Shown here in pieces: positions 15,968-24,243 of a DNA stretch of 64,000 bases. The stretch is from an uncultured Collinsella sp. GTDB taxonomy: Bacteria > Actinomycetota > Coriobacteriia > Coriobacteriales > Coriobacteriaceae. A model generated the notes under the pieces. It did not search any database and was not told the DNA's origin. It saw only the letters and a program-made list of their open reading frames with translations. The stretch is taken from assembly GCA_900756765.1 (NCBI GenBank), contig CAAELE010000044.1, positions 1-64,000 of the forward strand, written 5' to 3'. The translations under genes were made by a program, and so were the position numbers. How positions within the stretch are numbered: the first letter of the stretch is position 1; the number at the start of each line of letters is the position of its first letter.

Positions 15968-17578
15968 ATGCCAGAGCTTTTTATTCAAAATAAGACGACA
16001 GTAATCAAGTTGATGGTGCTCTGCATTTTATCTGCCCTGGTAGAGCTGTCTGTTGTTAAAGCTGAATCGTTGATTATAGACTATGGCCTGCTTCGCTCTA
16101 ATTATCGTAACGTTTTATACATTGGGTTAGGCCTGCTAGTATTGCTCTCAGTTGAGCTGGTGACAAACCTGTTCAGATCAAAATATGCGGAGCAATTGGC
16201 TTCCGATGGCGCTAACTGCTTCTATAGATTGCTTGCCCGCCGCGCTTTAGAGCGGCCCTTAGTTTTAGCAAAAGACAGTGACTACCTGTTATCGCGCATT
16301 GAAGAGGCTGGGAACCTACAGCCGATGATTGGAATATTTACAACTGCGTTTCTTCCGTGCTTAGTGACGGGTTTGGCATCGTTTGTGGCGCTATCTAATA
16401 TCTCTTTGTTGCTTTTGATCCCTGTTTGTGTTTCGGCATTGTTTATTTCGCTTCTATATCCGTTCGCTCTTAGTAAGCTATCGACTAAGAGCGAAAAGGC
16501 ATTGGAGGCCCAGGCGAGGGGTTCTGCTTATTTAGCCCAACTAATAAATTGTCGACTTTACATTCGAATTTCTCGTTCAATTAACTTGGAATTACTTCGC
16601 TATAAAAAGATGCTTAAAGCCTGCAGGAACTCTCGAGTTGAGGAGAGTGTCTTTGCGAGATTGGCAACTGAAATAGTTAACGCTGGCAACATCATTACTG
16701 GCTTGCTTTCAGTTCTGCTGCTTATTTTCCTTGTGTTAAAGCGCGGGCTGACGGTCGGGATTGCGGTGCAGAGTTATCAACTTGTGCTTCTATGCTATTC
16801 TCCTTTTCCTCTTGTTCTGAATTGTTGGGCTCAGCTTCAACCGTCGTTTAGGTCGTTGCGCCGTGTCTTGGAATTACGTCGTCTTTTGGAAGCTGGAAAA
16901 CCTAATTTGATATGCTTCGATCACGCTGATCGAATTAGTTGGAAAGGAATCAGTCTCTCGTTTTCGTCGAGCGAAACTAATGAGAGGATAACAATTCCAG
17001 ATTGCACGATACAGGCACCTTGTCTGGTTTTAGTAAGCGGCCCTAATGCATGTGGCAAATCTTCATTTCTGGAAGTATTGAATGGATTATTGTCGCCAGT
17101 TGCCGGCAGACTGTGTGTTAATGAGTCTACTGTCATTTTCGATGGCTTGACTTTAATCCAGCTACCCTGCGCAACTATGCCGCAAAGACATTTGATAATG
17201 GGGGGAACTTTCAGGAAGGCTCTTTACTATGGTCTTGTAGATATTGACTCTGAAAAACTCATCTATCTTTTGAAGGGTTTTAGCCTCGATAAATTATTTG
17301 AAGCCAATCCCATCATTGGAACTAGGGGACACAATTTGTCTGGCGGAGAACTGGCTTCTCTATTACTTTGTAGGGCCTTTTTGAGCAGCTATTCTATTAT
17401 TATTTTGGATGAGCCTTGCAACAATTTAGATAATGCTTCGATATCCTTTTTGAAGGCGGTGGTTGCACAGGAGATGAAAGAGCGTATCGTCATCATTGCG
17501 GATCATGGACATGGTTTTGAACAATTTGCAGACTATGTAATACAGTTTCAGGAGCCAGAAAAACTATCTAGCTCCTGA
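15968..17578 (+). CDS. ABC exporter, permease-ATPase half-transporter, in RiPP cluster
   Basis: 536 residues. The first 310 residues hold about five to six membrane segments; the rest is an ATPase with Walker A GPNACGKSS, signature LSGGE, Walker B IIILDEP and H-loop ADHG. No N-terminal C39 peptidase domain is visible, so leader removal would need another protease. The base composition is clearly more AT-rich than the genes on the left. It faces the radical SAM operon tail-to-tail. Export of the modified peptide is the likely role, inferred from context. Confidence 0.82.
   Translation: MPELFIQNKTTVIKLMVLCILSALVELSVVKAESLIIDYGLLRSNYRNVLYIGLGLLVLLSVELVTNLFRSKYAEQLASDGANCFYRLLARRALERPLVLAKDSDYLLSRIEEAGNLQPMIGIFTTAFLPCLVTGLASFVALSNISLLLLIPVCVSALFISLLYPFALSKLSTKSEKALEAQARGSAYLAQLINCRLYIRISRSINLELLRYKKMLKACRNSRVEESVFARLATEIVNAGNIITGLLSVLLLIFLVLKRGLTVGIAVQSYQLVLLCYSPFPLVLNCWAQLQPSFRSLRRVLELRRLLEAGKPNLICFDHADRISWKGISLSFSSSETNERITIPDCTIQAPCLVLVSGPNACGKSSFLEVLNGLLSPVAGRLCVNESTVIFDGLTLIQLPCATMPQRHLIMGGTFRKALYYGLVDIDSEKLIYLLKGFSLDKLFEANPIIGTRGHNLSGGELASLLLCRAFLSSYSIIILDEPCNNLDNASISFLKAVVAQEMKERIVIIADHGHGFEQFADYVIQFQEPEKLSSS
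17548..17578. terminator. Possible shared terminator between converging RiPP transcripts
   Basis: TCAGGAGC (17548-17555) / GCTCCTGA (17571-17578), perfect 8-bp arms, A/T-rich 15-base loop, overlapping the exporter stop codon and 28 bases past the end of the opposing operon. No strong T-tract on either side. Confidence 0.35.
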
Positions 17579-17605
17579 ACGTTGCTACCAACTGCTATTT
17601 GCGAG

Positions 17606-18145
17606 TTATTCGAGATGCTCTTCAATGCGAGCTCTAAGAAGGGCAATGGCTGTGGGTATGCCAATTGCGGCAGCTAATTCGGCTTTATCCAAAACCTGTA
17701 TGCTAAAGCACGATTGTTTATCACATTGAAGAACGGTAACTGAAGATACCCTCACTTCCCGTTGGCTGAATATATCGTAATCTCCAAAAAGGAAGTTACC
17801 TTTTATTGAGTAATTCGGTATGTTCGTTATGCACTTCATCTCAAGTCTGTTTAGGCCATAATCGAACACCGCAACTTCCTTGTGTTCGATGACGAGCGCA
17901 ACCCTGGGCATGTTACTAAAGCCACCGTCGACGACAGTAAAGAGCTTTTCATTTGTATCGTCATAAACGGTGTATTTAAGACTCAATAGCTGTCCTAGTG
18001 GACCCGTGAACCCATGTCTTTTGATGTTGAGGTTGTCTCCCACTGGGTTGGTGAGAGCTAGAGCATGCGGATAAGGGTTACCTTCAATTGAGATTCGATA
18101 TTCGTTTGTAGCTGTCTTGCTCGATTTAGGACCAGTAGCCACCAC
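17606..18145 (-). CDS. Tubby/LURP-one-like beta protein in RiPP cluster
   Basis: 179 residues, unrecognised by name. The pattern resembles the LURP-one-related/tubby C-terminal fold: YSIKGNFLFGDYDIFSQREVRV followed by a beta strand and a C-terminal hydrophobic helix (AAAIGIPTAIALLRARIEEHLE). It starts at a GTG inside the last codons of the precursor gene (20-base overlap) with TTGAGG upstream, so its translation is probably tied to the precursor's. Possible roles are immunity, a membrane tether or a maturation factor; none can be chosen from sequence. A fold prediction would settle the family. Confidence 0.6.
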   Translation of the reverse strand: MVATGPKSSKTATNEYRISIEGNPYPHALALTNPVGDNLNIKRHGFTGPLGQLLSLKYTVYDDTNEKLFTVVDGGFSNMPRVALVIEHKEVAVFDYGLNRLEMKCITNIPNYSIKGNFLFGDYDIFSQREVRVSSVTVLQCDKQSCFSIQVLDKAELAAAIGIPTAIALLRARIEEHLE

Positions 18146-18305
18146 GCGTCATCGCCTCAATCGCATTGGAACCGACTTCTGCTTCGTGCGGAGAATTACG
18201 CAGTACGTTGCAGTACATGCAGCTGCAATAACCGCATGGGCAATTTCTAATAAAATGAATGACGCTATTTACTGCATGCATGTTAAATGGTCGAATACTT
18301 CTCAT
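18126..18305 (-). CDS. Cys-rich RiPP precursor peptide (59 aa)
   Basis: 59 residues, short enough to fall below a 60-residue ORF cutoff. The ATG at 18305 follows GAGAGG (18312-18317), ten bases after the stop of the acyl-carrier-like gene. Residues 1-21 form a leader-like segment of basic and hydrophobic residues. The core at 22-32 is CPCGYCSCMYC, five cysteines spaced CxCxxCxCxxC. A 27-residue tail follows, acidic in its middle and ending MTRGGYWS. It sits in the middle of a radical SAM maturation operon, as expected for a substrate of a Cys-directed SPASM enzyme of the CLI_3235/Cys-rich peptide type. The modification (thioether or other) is not known. Identity as precursor is inferred from size, composition and position. 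Confidence 0.8.
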   Translation of the reverse strand: MRSIRPFNMHAVNSVIHFIRNCPCGYCSCMYCNVLRNSPHEAEVGSNAIEAMTRGGYWS

Positions 18306-18315
18306 GATTTGCCTC

Positions 18316-18597
18316 TCATTGTTCGATTGTTTCTGACTGTTCTATTACCTTCTTCACCTCCTCAACACTGTTGAACCCTATGTTTTCAATCGACGAGTAC
18401 TCAACGTAAACAGAAAACCTGCTTTCAAGAAAAATTAGCAGTCGAACTAGATCCGATGAGGACAAGCTGAATGGGGAATTGGTCAATCGTTGATTTCTTA
18501 GATCTTGATCAAATTGAGTCAAATCCAAATCTCTAATATTGCTTATTGCTTTTTCGATTTCTGCGTAGATGGTTTCATCTTTACAATATGCTGTCAT
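18316..18597 (-). CDS. Acyl-carrier-like peptide maturation protein
   Basis: 93 residues, mostly helical, acidic. The organisation LSSSDLVRLLIFLESRFSVYVEYSSIENIGFNSVEEV matches the second half of acyl carrier proteins (helix II-III and the D-x-I/F loop), but the phosphopantetheine DSL serine motif is replaced by LSSSD. It resembles the acyl-carrier-related proteins described beside CLI_3235-type peptides. It overlaps the upstream gene by four bases. A scaffold or recognition role is more likely than acyl transfer, but that is inference. Confidence 0.65.
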   Translation of the reverse strand: MTAYCKDETIYAEIEKAISNIRDLDLTQFDQDLRNQRLTNSPFSLSSSDLVRLLIFLESRFSVYVEYSSIENIGFNSVEEVKKVIEQSETIEQ

Positions 18598-19607
18598 TTC
18601 AGTACCCCAAGATCGAAATCAAACAACTCGTCCTCGATTGTCTTGCAGCATAGTAATGATTCTTCTGGATCTAAGCTGGCTGAGAAACTGGGTATTCCTC
18701 TTAGTCGAAGTTCTCTTGCTGCTTGAATAGCTTTATCGCTAGATGAATAGCTTATTTGAAATTCATGCGTCTCCAACCCCTCTGTGGCGTCAAGTACTTC
18801 GTTTGTAATTTCAAATTGAACTATCTCTGCTTGCGTAAGCGTTTCAATTACGGGCATGAGCCCTAGCATTATGTCGTAGTCGGCTATCGTGTATGGGATA
18901 TTGATAATGGCTAAGTCAGGGCAGAAAGCTCGACATGCAGCAATCGACCCCAATCCGTAATCTCCGAAAATGTGGTCGTTGTATTTCATAAGCACATTGG
19001 GCGTCTCTAATAGAGCTAGGTCGGATTTATCATTCTCAATGATGAGGTTGATCTGCTCATTCATTTTGATGACGGCAGATTGGCCACCATCAAAACTAAG
19101 GGTGTTGCAGCCCCAGATTTCATTTAAAGGATTGAAGCTCAACGCGCATAGATTGGGATGGTGCTTTCTCATCTCGCTAACGATGCTACTGAACGTTATT
19201 GTTGAATTGGCGGGTGTATATAGATTCCCGACAACAATTTTTGGTATCAGGGCTAATTCCTGTATGTCGCTTTTGCTAGACTCGATTCGTTCAGCGGCGA
19301 GTTGGCTGACAACCGTCTTATTTACAGAATGAGCGTAGGTTTCAGCGTGTTTACTAAATTCTACGAGTCCTGCGGCGCTTTCTTTCGTCGATAAAACGAC
19401 AACCAGGTCTGATTCATCGATTGTCGTTACATAGTTAATTCGATTTCTTATGCCAATTTCCTTGCAATTAACAAGGTTGGCGACATCTAGGCCGTCCGGT
19501 AGAATGCCGCATGGCGTTGATACCCGGATATTGTAGCCATTTCCTAGCAATCCAATCAGAAGAGGATAGTCAGCTCTTGTGAAAGATATAAGTCCGATTG
19601 TCTTCAT
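18594..19607 (-). CDS. Peptide maturation system protein, TIGR04066-like
   Basis: 337 residues, no membrane segments. Rossmann-like start (MKTIGLISFTRADYPLLIGLLGN) and later alternating strands and helices (LAIINIPYTIADYDIMLGLMPVIE). It resembles the uncharacterised clostridial maturation proteins (TIGR04066) that accompany Cys-rich peptides and a radical SAM enzyme; I recall that family from its general pattern and could not align it. No catalytic motif is recognisable. It starts five bases after the radical SAM stop and overlaps the acyl-carrier-like gene, so it is part of the same transcript. Confidence 0.6.
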   Translation of the reverse strand: MKTIGLISFTRADYPLLIGLLGNGYNIRVSTPCGILPDGLDVANLVNCKEIGIRNRINYVTTIDESDLVVVLSTKESAAGLVEFSKHAETYAHSVNKTVVSQLAAERIESSKSDIQELALIPKIVVGNLYTPANSTITFSSIVSEMRKHHPNLCALSFNPLNEIWGCNTLSFDGGQSAVIKMNEQINLIIENDKSDLALLETPNVLMKYNDHIFGDYGLGSIAACRAFCPDLAIINIPYTIADYDIMLGLMPVIETLTQAEIVQFEITNEVLDATEGLETHEFQISYSSSDKAIQAARELRLRGIPSFSASLDPEESLLCCKTIEDELFDFDLGVLK

Positions 19608-19612
19608 GATTT

Positions 19613-21040
19613 TTATCGCTTGTTCCTTTTTAGAGCTGTTGCAATGGACACTTCATGTCTATGAAGCTCAAAGCGAAGTATTTTCTGATTAAGTCGGTCA
19701 AAGGCAATTCGTTTTGAATTGTCGCATGCTGTTCGCTTGTAATCAGGGCTTATTACTCCTTCGCAATCTGCGCTTTTTATGCATTGGGTGCACAGCTGAA
19801 ATGCCCAACATTTTTTACATGAATCGCTGGTCAGCTTTGAAACATTGATTATCTTTTCAATTTGACCTAAATCAAATCCTGAATCCAATGTGCCGATATA
19901 CATTTCCTTCGTTGTTTCGCTGACCCTTTCGCAAGGAAGAAGCGCTCCTGCTGTTGTCACAAATAGACGCGTAACCCCTGGTTCGCATGGGCCACCGGGT
20001 ATAGCTTTTGCTGGGATGTTCGAAGGTGCAAATCGCTTTATGTTTTGGTTGATGTTTGCAAGCGTATATGAAGCGAGCCTATCGTTGCGGTTTCCTTTTT
20101 CGATTTCGCGCTCATCCATAATTCTTGCTTTAAATAAGGCGTAATTTAGCTGACTTGAGAACTCGTCATTGTAGGGGGCGATACGTCCGTTGCGTTCCAG
20201 GTAGTTGAATTGAACATCGCAATCTTCGATATCTTTATCATTTATAAAGGAAGAGACTGTTTTATAGATGTTGTTCGTGTCGACTACGGCATTAAAATGA
20301 ACATATTTGTTGCGTTCAGGATGGCTGTCTAAAACCATATGAACATTGTCTATAACTGTTTGGTATGAGGACTTGCCATTAGCGTAATGCCTAGACTTAT
20401 CATGGATTTGCTGCGGCCCGTCAAGACTGATTAACAAATAGAATTCATGCCCAGAATCGAAGAAGAATTTAACCATTTCTTCAGATAAAAGAGAGCAATT
20501 AGTTGTAATTCGAAATGAGATGTGTTTTCCTTCAAATACCTGCTCTGCATATTGAGTAATTAGCTTAATTTCATTAAATCGAAAGAGAGGTTCTCCTCCA
20601 TAAAATGCTACGACCGGGTTTGAGTTGTCGATCGAGTGCATCTTAAAGAATTCGATTGCATGTTTTGCCGTCGAAATGGACATGGAGTTATGACTGTGGG
20701 CTCTGTTGTATGAGGAGTTTCCGGAATAGATACAGTAATCACATCGGAAGTTACAAGATTGAGTCAGCTGAAGGGTTAGCATCCGTATATTTCTTTCCAG
20801 CTTAACTTTCAAAAGGTCAATTGATGGATAAGCGATATCCTGCAATGGCGAATCGCAGCAGTAGCCACATGATTGTAGTAACTGGAATTCTTGGTCTGAT
20901 TTACAGGAGGCGTGGCAAACTTTGCCTGCTTGGACTTCTGAGATGTAATTGAAGAGATCTTTGCTTACTGCAAGTATCTCGTTTCGATTGGCATCATAAA
21001 TGTAGTGGCCCAAGAGGGTCTTTATAGGTAGAACTAACAT
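19613..21040 (-). CDS. SPASM-domain radical SAM peptide maturase
   Basis: 475 residues. A short N-terminal recognition-like region (HYIYDANRNEILAVSKDLFNYI) precedes the radical SAM core with CNFRCDYC (CxxxCxxC), GGEPL and a later NxV pattern. The C-terminal SPASM/twitch domain carries cysteines in GGPCEPG, LLPCERV, CKKCWAFQLCTQC and a final TACDNS. Such enzymes install thioether or carbon-carbon links in ribosomal peptides; the domain plan resembles Cys-rich peptide maturases (CcpM/TIGR04068). The ATG at 21040 has AAAGAGG eight bases upstream. The ATG at 21058 abuts a hairpin and has no ribosome site. First gene of the operon. Confidence 0.88.
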   Translation of the reverse strand: MLVLPIKTLLGHYIYDANRNEILAVSKDLFNYISEVQAGKVCHASCKSDQEFQLLQSCGYCCDSPLQDIAYPSIDLLKVKLERNIRMLTLQLTQSCNFRCDYCIYSGNSSYNRAHSHNSMSISTAKHAIEFFKMHSIDNSNPVVAFYGGEPLFRFNEIKLITQYAEQVFEGKHISFRITTNCSLLSEEMVKFFFDSGHEFYLLISLDGPQQIHDKSRHYANGKSSYQTVIDNVHMVLDSHPERNKYVHFNAVVDTNNIYKTVSSFINDKDIEDCDVQFNYLERNGRIAPYNDEFSSQLNYALFKARIMDEREIEKGNRNDRLASYTLANINQNIKRFAPSNIPAKAIPGGPCEPGVTRLFVTTAGALLPCERVSETTKEMYIGTLDSGFDLGQIEKIINVSKLTSDSCKKCWAFQLCTQCIKSADCEGVISPDYKRTACDNSKRIAFDRLNQKILRFELHRHEVSIATALKRNKR

Positions 21041-21058
21041 CTCTACCGCCTCTTTCAT

Positions 21059-21080
21059 TTCACTAATGTTATTTAGTGAA
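21059..21080. promoter_or_regulatory. Inverted repeat at the start of the radical SAM operon
   Basis: Perfect TTCACTAA (21059-21066) / TTAGTGAA (21073-21080), between the promoter and the start codon. It would act as an operator or as a 5' hairpin next to the ribosome site. Confidence 0.5.
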
Positions 21081-21096
21081 CTAAGATGTTTGCTAT

Positions 21097-21125
21097 AAAG
21101 TATCCTTTTATAAACGTATTGTCAA
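21097..21125 (-). promoter_or_regulatory. Promoter of the RiPP maturation operon
   Basis: Consensus -35 TTGACA (complement of 21120-21125), 17-bp spacer, -10 TACTTT (complement of 21097-21102). Transcription would begin near 21090, just before the TTCACTAA/TTAGTGAA repeat. Confidence 0.55.
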
Positions 21126-21360
21126 ACATATATTGCTAAAACAGAAACAATTTATAGACTGAGTTGGTCGTATTCTTTGGGCGATTGCTCCTATAATCTA
21201 GCCTTCGCTGCTGTCGGGAGGGAAGGACTAGGACTCCGTTATTATGTTGAAACGCTTTAACAATTTTGACGTTCTCACGTGTTTTTTGTTTCAAAAGCGT
21301 TAGGATGAGATTCATAGCGTGGGGCGTAATGGGTGCCCCGCACACGATGGGAGGCTATCA
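21126..21360. other. Non-coding stretch between RiPP operon and fucO
   Basis: No credible gene. It holds a lone TATAAT at 21192-21197 and an inverted pair AACGCTTT (21251-21258) / AAAGCGTT (21294-21301), 43 bp centre to centre, around a TTGACG at 21266. The pair looks like a LacI-type operator set for fucO. Base composition shifts from AT-rich to GC-rich near 21350. Confidence 0.4.
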
Positions 21361-22527
21361 ATGGCTAATCGTTTCGTTCTCAACACCATTTCTTACCATG
21401 GTTCCGGCGCCATCAAGGAGATCCCCGGCGAGCTCCAGCGTCGTGGCTACAAGAAGATCTTCGTCTGCTCCGACCCCGATCTGGTCAAGTTTGGCGTTAC
21501 CGCTAAGGTGACCGACGAGCTCGACGCCGCCGGCATCGCTTGGAGCCTCTACTCCGAGATTAAGCCCAACCCCACCATCCAGAACGTCAAGGACGGCGTC
21601 GAGGCCTTCAAGGCCGCCGAGGCTGACGCTATCGTGACCATTGGTGGTGGCTCCTCCATGGACACCGCCAAGGCTATCGGCATCATCATCAACAACCCTG
21701 AGTTCGCCGATGTCCGCAGCCTCGAGGGCGTTGCTCCCACTAAGAACCACGCCGTGTTCACCATCGCTGTGCCGACGACCGCCGGTACCGCTGCCGAGGT
21801 GACCATCAACTACGTCATCACCGACCCCGAGAAGGTCCGCAAGTTCGTGTGCGTCGACACTAACGACGCCCCCGAGGTCGCCGTCGTCGACCCCGATATG
21901 ATGGCTTCCATGCCCGCCGGCCTGACCGCCTCTACCGGCATGGACGCTCTGACCCACGCCATCGAGGGCTACACCACCAAGGGCGCTTGGGAGCTCTCCG
22001 ACATGTTCCACTTTGAGGCTATTAAGCTGATCAGCGAGAACCTGCGTGACTCCGTCGCCGAGGCCAAGTCCGGCCAGCCCGGCTCCGGCCGCGAGGGCAT
22101 GGCCCTTGGCCAGTATGTCGCCGGCATGGGCTTCTCCAACGTTGGCCTGGGCATCGACCATGCCATGGCTCACACCCTGTCCGCTCACTACGACACCCCG
22201 CACGGCGTCGCTTGCGCCATGCTGCTGCCGATTGCCATGGAGTTCAACAAGCCGGTTTGCGCTGAGCGCCTGGCCAAGGTTGCCGTTGCCATGGGTGTTG
22301 ACACCACGGGCATGAGCACCGACGAGGCTGCCGACGCCGCCATCGCCGCCGTCAAGCAGCTCTCTGCCGACGTGAACATCCCGCACGTCTGCGAGGCCAT
22401 GAAGGCTGACGAGATCGAGGTTCTGGCCAAGGACGCCATGGCCGACGCCTGCTTCCCGGGTAACCCGCGCGAGGCGACGCTCGACGACGTCATCGAGCTC
22501 TTCAAGAAGATCTGCCCGGCTGCCTAG
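21361..22527 (+). CDS. fucO: Lactaldehyde reductase, iron-containing alcohol dehydrogenase
   Basis: 388 residues. Reduces L-lactaldehyde to 1,2-propanediol with NADH in fucose/rhamnose fermentation. It matches E. coli FucO from MANR to the end, including GGGSSMDTAKAIGI, the long identical block IPTTAGTAAEVTINYVIT-like (here VPTTAGTAAEVTINYVIT) and GQYVAGMGFSNVGLG. Iron ligands are visible: D and H of DALTH, H in GIDHAMAH and H in TPHG. GGGAGG precedes the ATG. It stands alone with its own terminator; no fucose catabolic genes are in the window. Confidence 0.92.
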   Translation: MANRFVLNTISYHGSGAIKEIPGELQRRGYKKIFVCSDPDLVKFGVTAKVTDELDAAGIAWSLYSEIKPNPTIQNVKDGVEAFKAAEADAIVTIGGGSSMDTAKAIGIIINNPEFADVRSLEGVAPTKNHAVFTIAVPTTAGTAAEVTINYVITDPEKVRKFVCVDTNDAPEVAVVDPDMMASMPAGLTASTGMDALTHAIEGYTTKGAWELSDMFHFEAIKLISENLRDSVAEAKSGQPGSGREGMALGQYVAGMGFSNVGLGIDHAMAHTLSAHYDTPHGVACAMLLPIAMEFNKPVCAERLAKVAVAMGVDTTGMSTDEAADAAIAAVKQLSADVNIPHVCEAMKADEIEVLAKDAMADACFPGNPREATLDDVIELFKKICPAA

Positions 22528-22580
22528 CCCAGTTTGGTGGTCCTTCGCCCGTAGGCGTATGGTCTTTTGACTTGCTGCTG

Positions 22581-22612
22581 GCCCCGCCGTGCTACGCACG
22601 GCGGGGCTTTTT
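22581..22612 (+). terminator. fucO terminator
   Basis: GCCCCGCCGTG / CACGGCGGGGC with a 4-base loop followed by TTTTT. Confidence 0.9.
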
Positions 22613-22620
22613 GTGCTGCG

Positions 22621-23129
22621 TCAATGTCTTGAGACGGGTAAAACTAAAGCATGCTGCCCGCTGCGGATAGGTGGTGCACTTCCCAGCGTGCATTTTTGGG
22701 AGTATTCAGCAGGCTCTGAAAAATGCATAACGTTGTGAATGGGCCGTAGTGGCCCGCAGACATCATCGACAGCCATTGCGGACGGACTATCGATGAGCGG
22801 AGGGGGCCGTCGCCGCGTTTTTGGGTTGCAACGACCTGCAACCTTGCTGCAACCGCGTCGTTTTGTCGTTTGTGATGGGGCTGTTGGGGCTGCGGTGCTG
22901 AATACTCCGTTTTTTGCACGGTCTAGGGTGGGGCACCCTGAGACGAAGCAAAAAGATTCCTCATTTCTATGCAGATACCGATAGGATTTATGCAAGATTG
23001 GGATTGTAAGACGTGCGCGTGCACAAAACCGGTGCGGGGACGTCGGGAGGCGGCTCGGCTCCCAGAGCCTTGCGCGTGCAGAACGGTTAAAATCGGGACT
23101 CGGTCTTAGTTTTGCTTGGAAGGATGCAC
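22621..23129. other. About 500 bp without a gene
   Basis: Reading frames here lack ribosome sites and family features. The stretch contains clustered GCAAC/GTCGTT repeats (22826-22872) and a 46-bp palindrome at 22910-22955 with outer arms TTTTTTGC / GCAAAAAG and inner AGGGTG / CACCCT. No tRNA or known RNA is recognised. Confidence 0.5.
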
Positions 23130-24173
23130 ATGGCTTCTGTAATTGATGCTTCTCTAGAGGAGACGCTCTCCTATATCGCGGGACAGCTTAAGGCGCTTAC
23201 CTCGATTGCCTCGCCTACGGGCTATACCCGTGCGGCTACTGACTATCTGATGGAGACGTTGCGCGATATGGGCTTTGGGCCCGAGCGCTCCAATAAGGGC
23301 AACGTGTTGGTTGAGCTTGGCGGCGAGGGCGAGCCGCTCGTGTTGGCGAGCCATGTCGATACCCTGGGCGCCATGGTGCGCTCCATTAAGGACAATGGTC
23401 GCCTGCGCCCCACGACCCTCGGCGGGCATCAGTGGTCTACGGCCGATGGCGAGAACTGCACCGTTTATACGCGCGACGGCAATGTCTACACGGGCGTGGT
23501 CCTCAATACCGAGCCTTCGGCGCATGTGGCCGATGAGCCGGTCAAGACCATCGAGAAGAACATGGAAATCCTGCTCGACGAGAACGTTGACAGCAAGGAC
23601 GATGTGCTCGAGCTGGGTATTCAAACCGGCGACATCATCGCTATGGATCCGCGCACCACGGTGACGGAGAGCGGCTACATCAAGAGTCGCTTCCTTGACG
23701 ACAAACTGTCCGCGTCGATTCTGCTGGGTTTGGCCCGCGCCGTCGCCGAAGGCGAGGTGACGCTTTCGCGCAAGGTTTCGTTGCTCTTTACGGTGTACGA
23801 GGAGGTCGGCCACGGCGGTGCCTTTGTACCGGCCGACACGCGCGAGATGATCAGCGTGGACATGGGCTGCGTGGGCGACGACCTGGGCTGCACCGAGCGC
23901 ATGGTTTCGATTTGCGCCAAGGATTCGGGTGGCCCCTACAATTACGACCTGGTAACCACGCTGTCCAACATCGCGCGCGAGCTGGAGCTCGATTACGCCA
24001 TCGATGTGTACCCGCACTACGGCTCCGACGTCGAGGCCACGCTCTCGGCCGGCTACGACATTCGCCATGGTCTGATCGGCCCCGGCGTGTACGCGAGCCA
24101 CAACTACGAGCGCAGCCACATCGACGGCGTGCGCAATACCTACGAGCTGGTTCGCGCCTACGTTCAGCGCTAG
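23130..24173 (+). CDS. M42-family metallopeptidase (aminopeptidase)
   Basis: 347 residues, cytoplasmic, dinuclear zinc enzyme of the M42 family that trims peptides from the N-terminus. Metal ligands visible in order: H of ASHVDTLG, D of FLDDKLSA, EE of YEEVGHGG, D in SVDMGC and the final H of YASHNYERSH. Start at 23130 (MASVID) follows GGAAGG at 23118-23123; ATG at 23124 and TTG at 23112 are further in-frame options. Single gene closed by a strong terminator. Confidence 0.9.
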   Translation: MASVIDASLEETLSYIAGQLKALTSIASPTGYTRAATDYLMETLRDMGFGPERSNKGNVLVELGGEGEPLVLASHVDTLGAMVRSIKDNGRLRPTTLGGHQWSTADGENCTVYTRDGNVYTGVVLNTEPSAHVADEPVKTIEKNMEILLDENVDSKDDVLELGIQTGDIIAMDPRTTVTESGYIKSRFLDDKLSASILLGLARAVAEGEVTLSRKVSLLFTVYEEVGHGGAFVPADTREMISVDMGCVGDDLGCTERMVSICAKDSGGPYNYDLVTTLSNIARELELDYAIDVYPHYGSDVEATLSAGYDIRHGLIGPGVYASHNYERSHIDGVRNTYELVRAYVQR

Positions 24174-24208
24174 GGGAGCAGCTTGCGACTCGGCTGACCA
24201 ATCGCTAA

Positions 24209-24232
24209 GGCCCGATTTCTCGGGCCTTTTTT
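24209..24232 (+). terminator. Terminator of the M42 peptidase gene
   Basis: GGCCCGA / TCGGGCC around TTTC, followed by TTTTTT. Confidence 0.9.
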
Positions 24233-24243
24233 CGCTTTTGGTC

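Noticed and set aside
22621..22995. 124-codon minus-strand frame in the gap after fucO
   Set aside because: No ribosome site, Arg/Pro/Ser-rich composition, crosses a palindrome; not supported as a gene.
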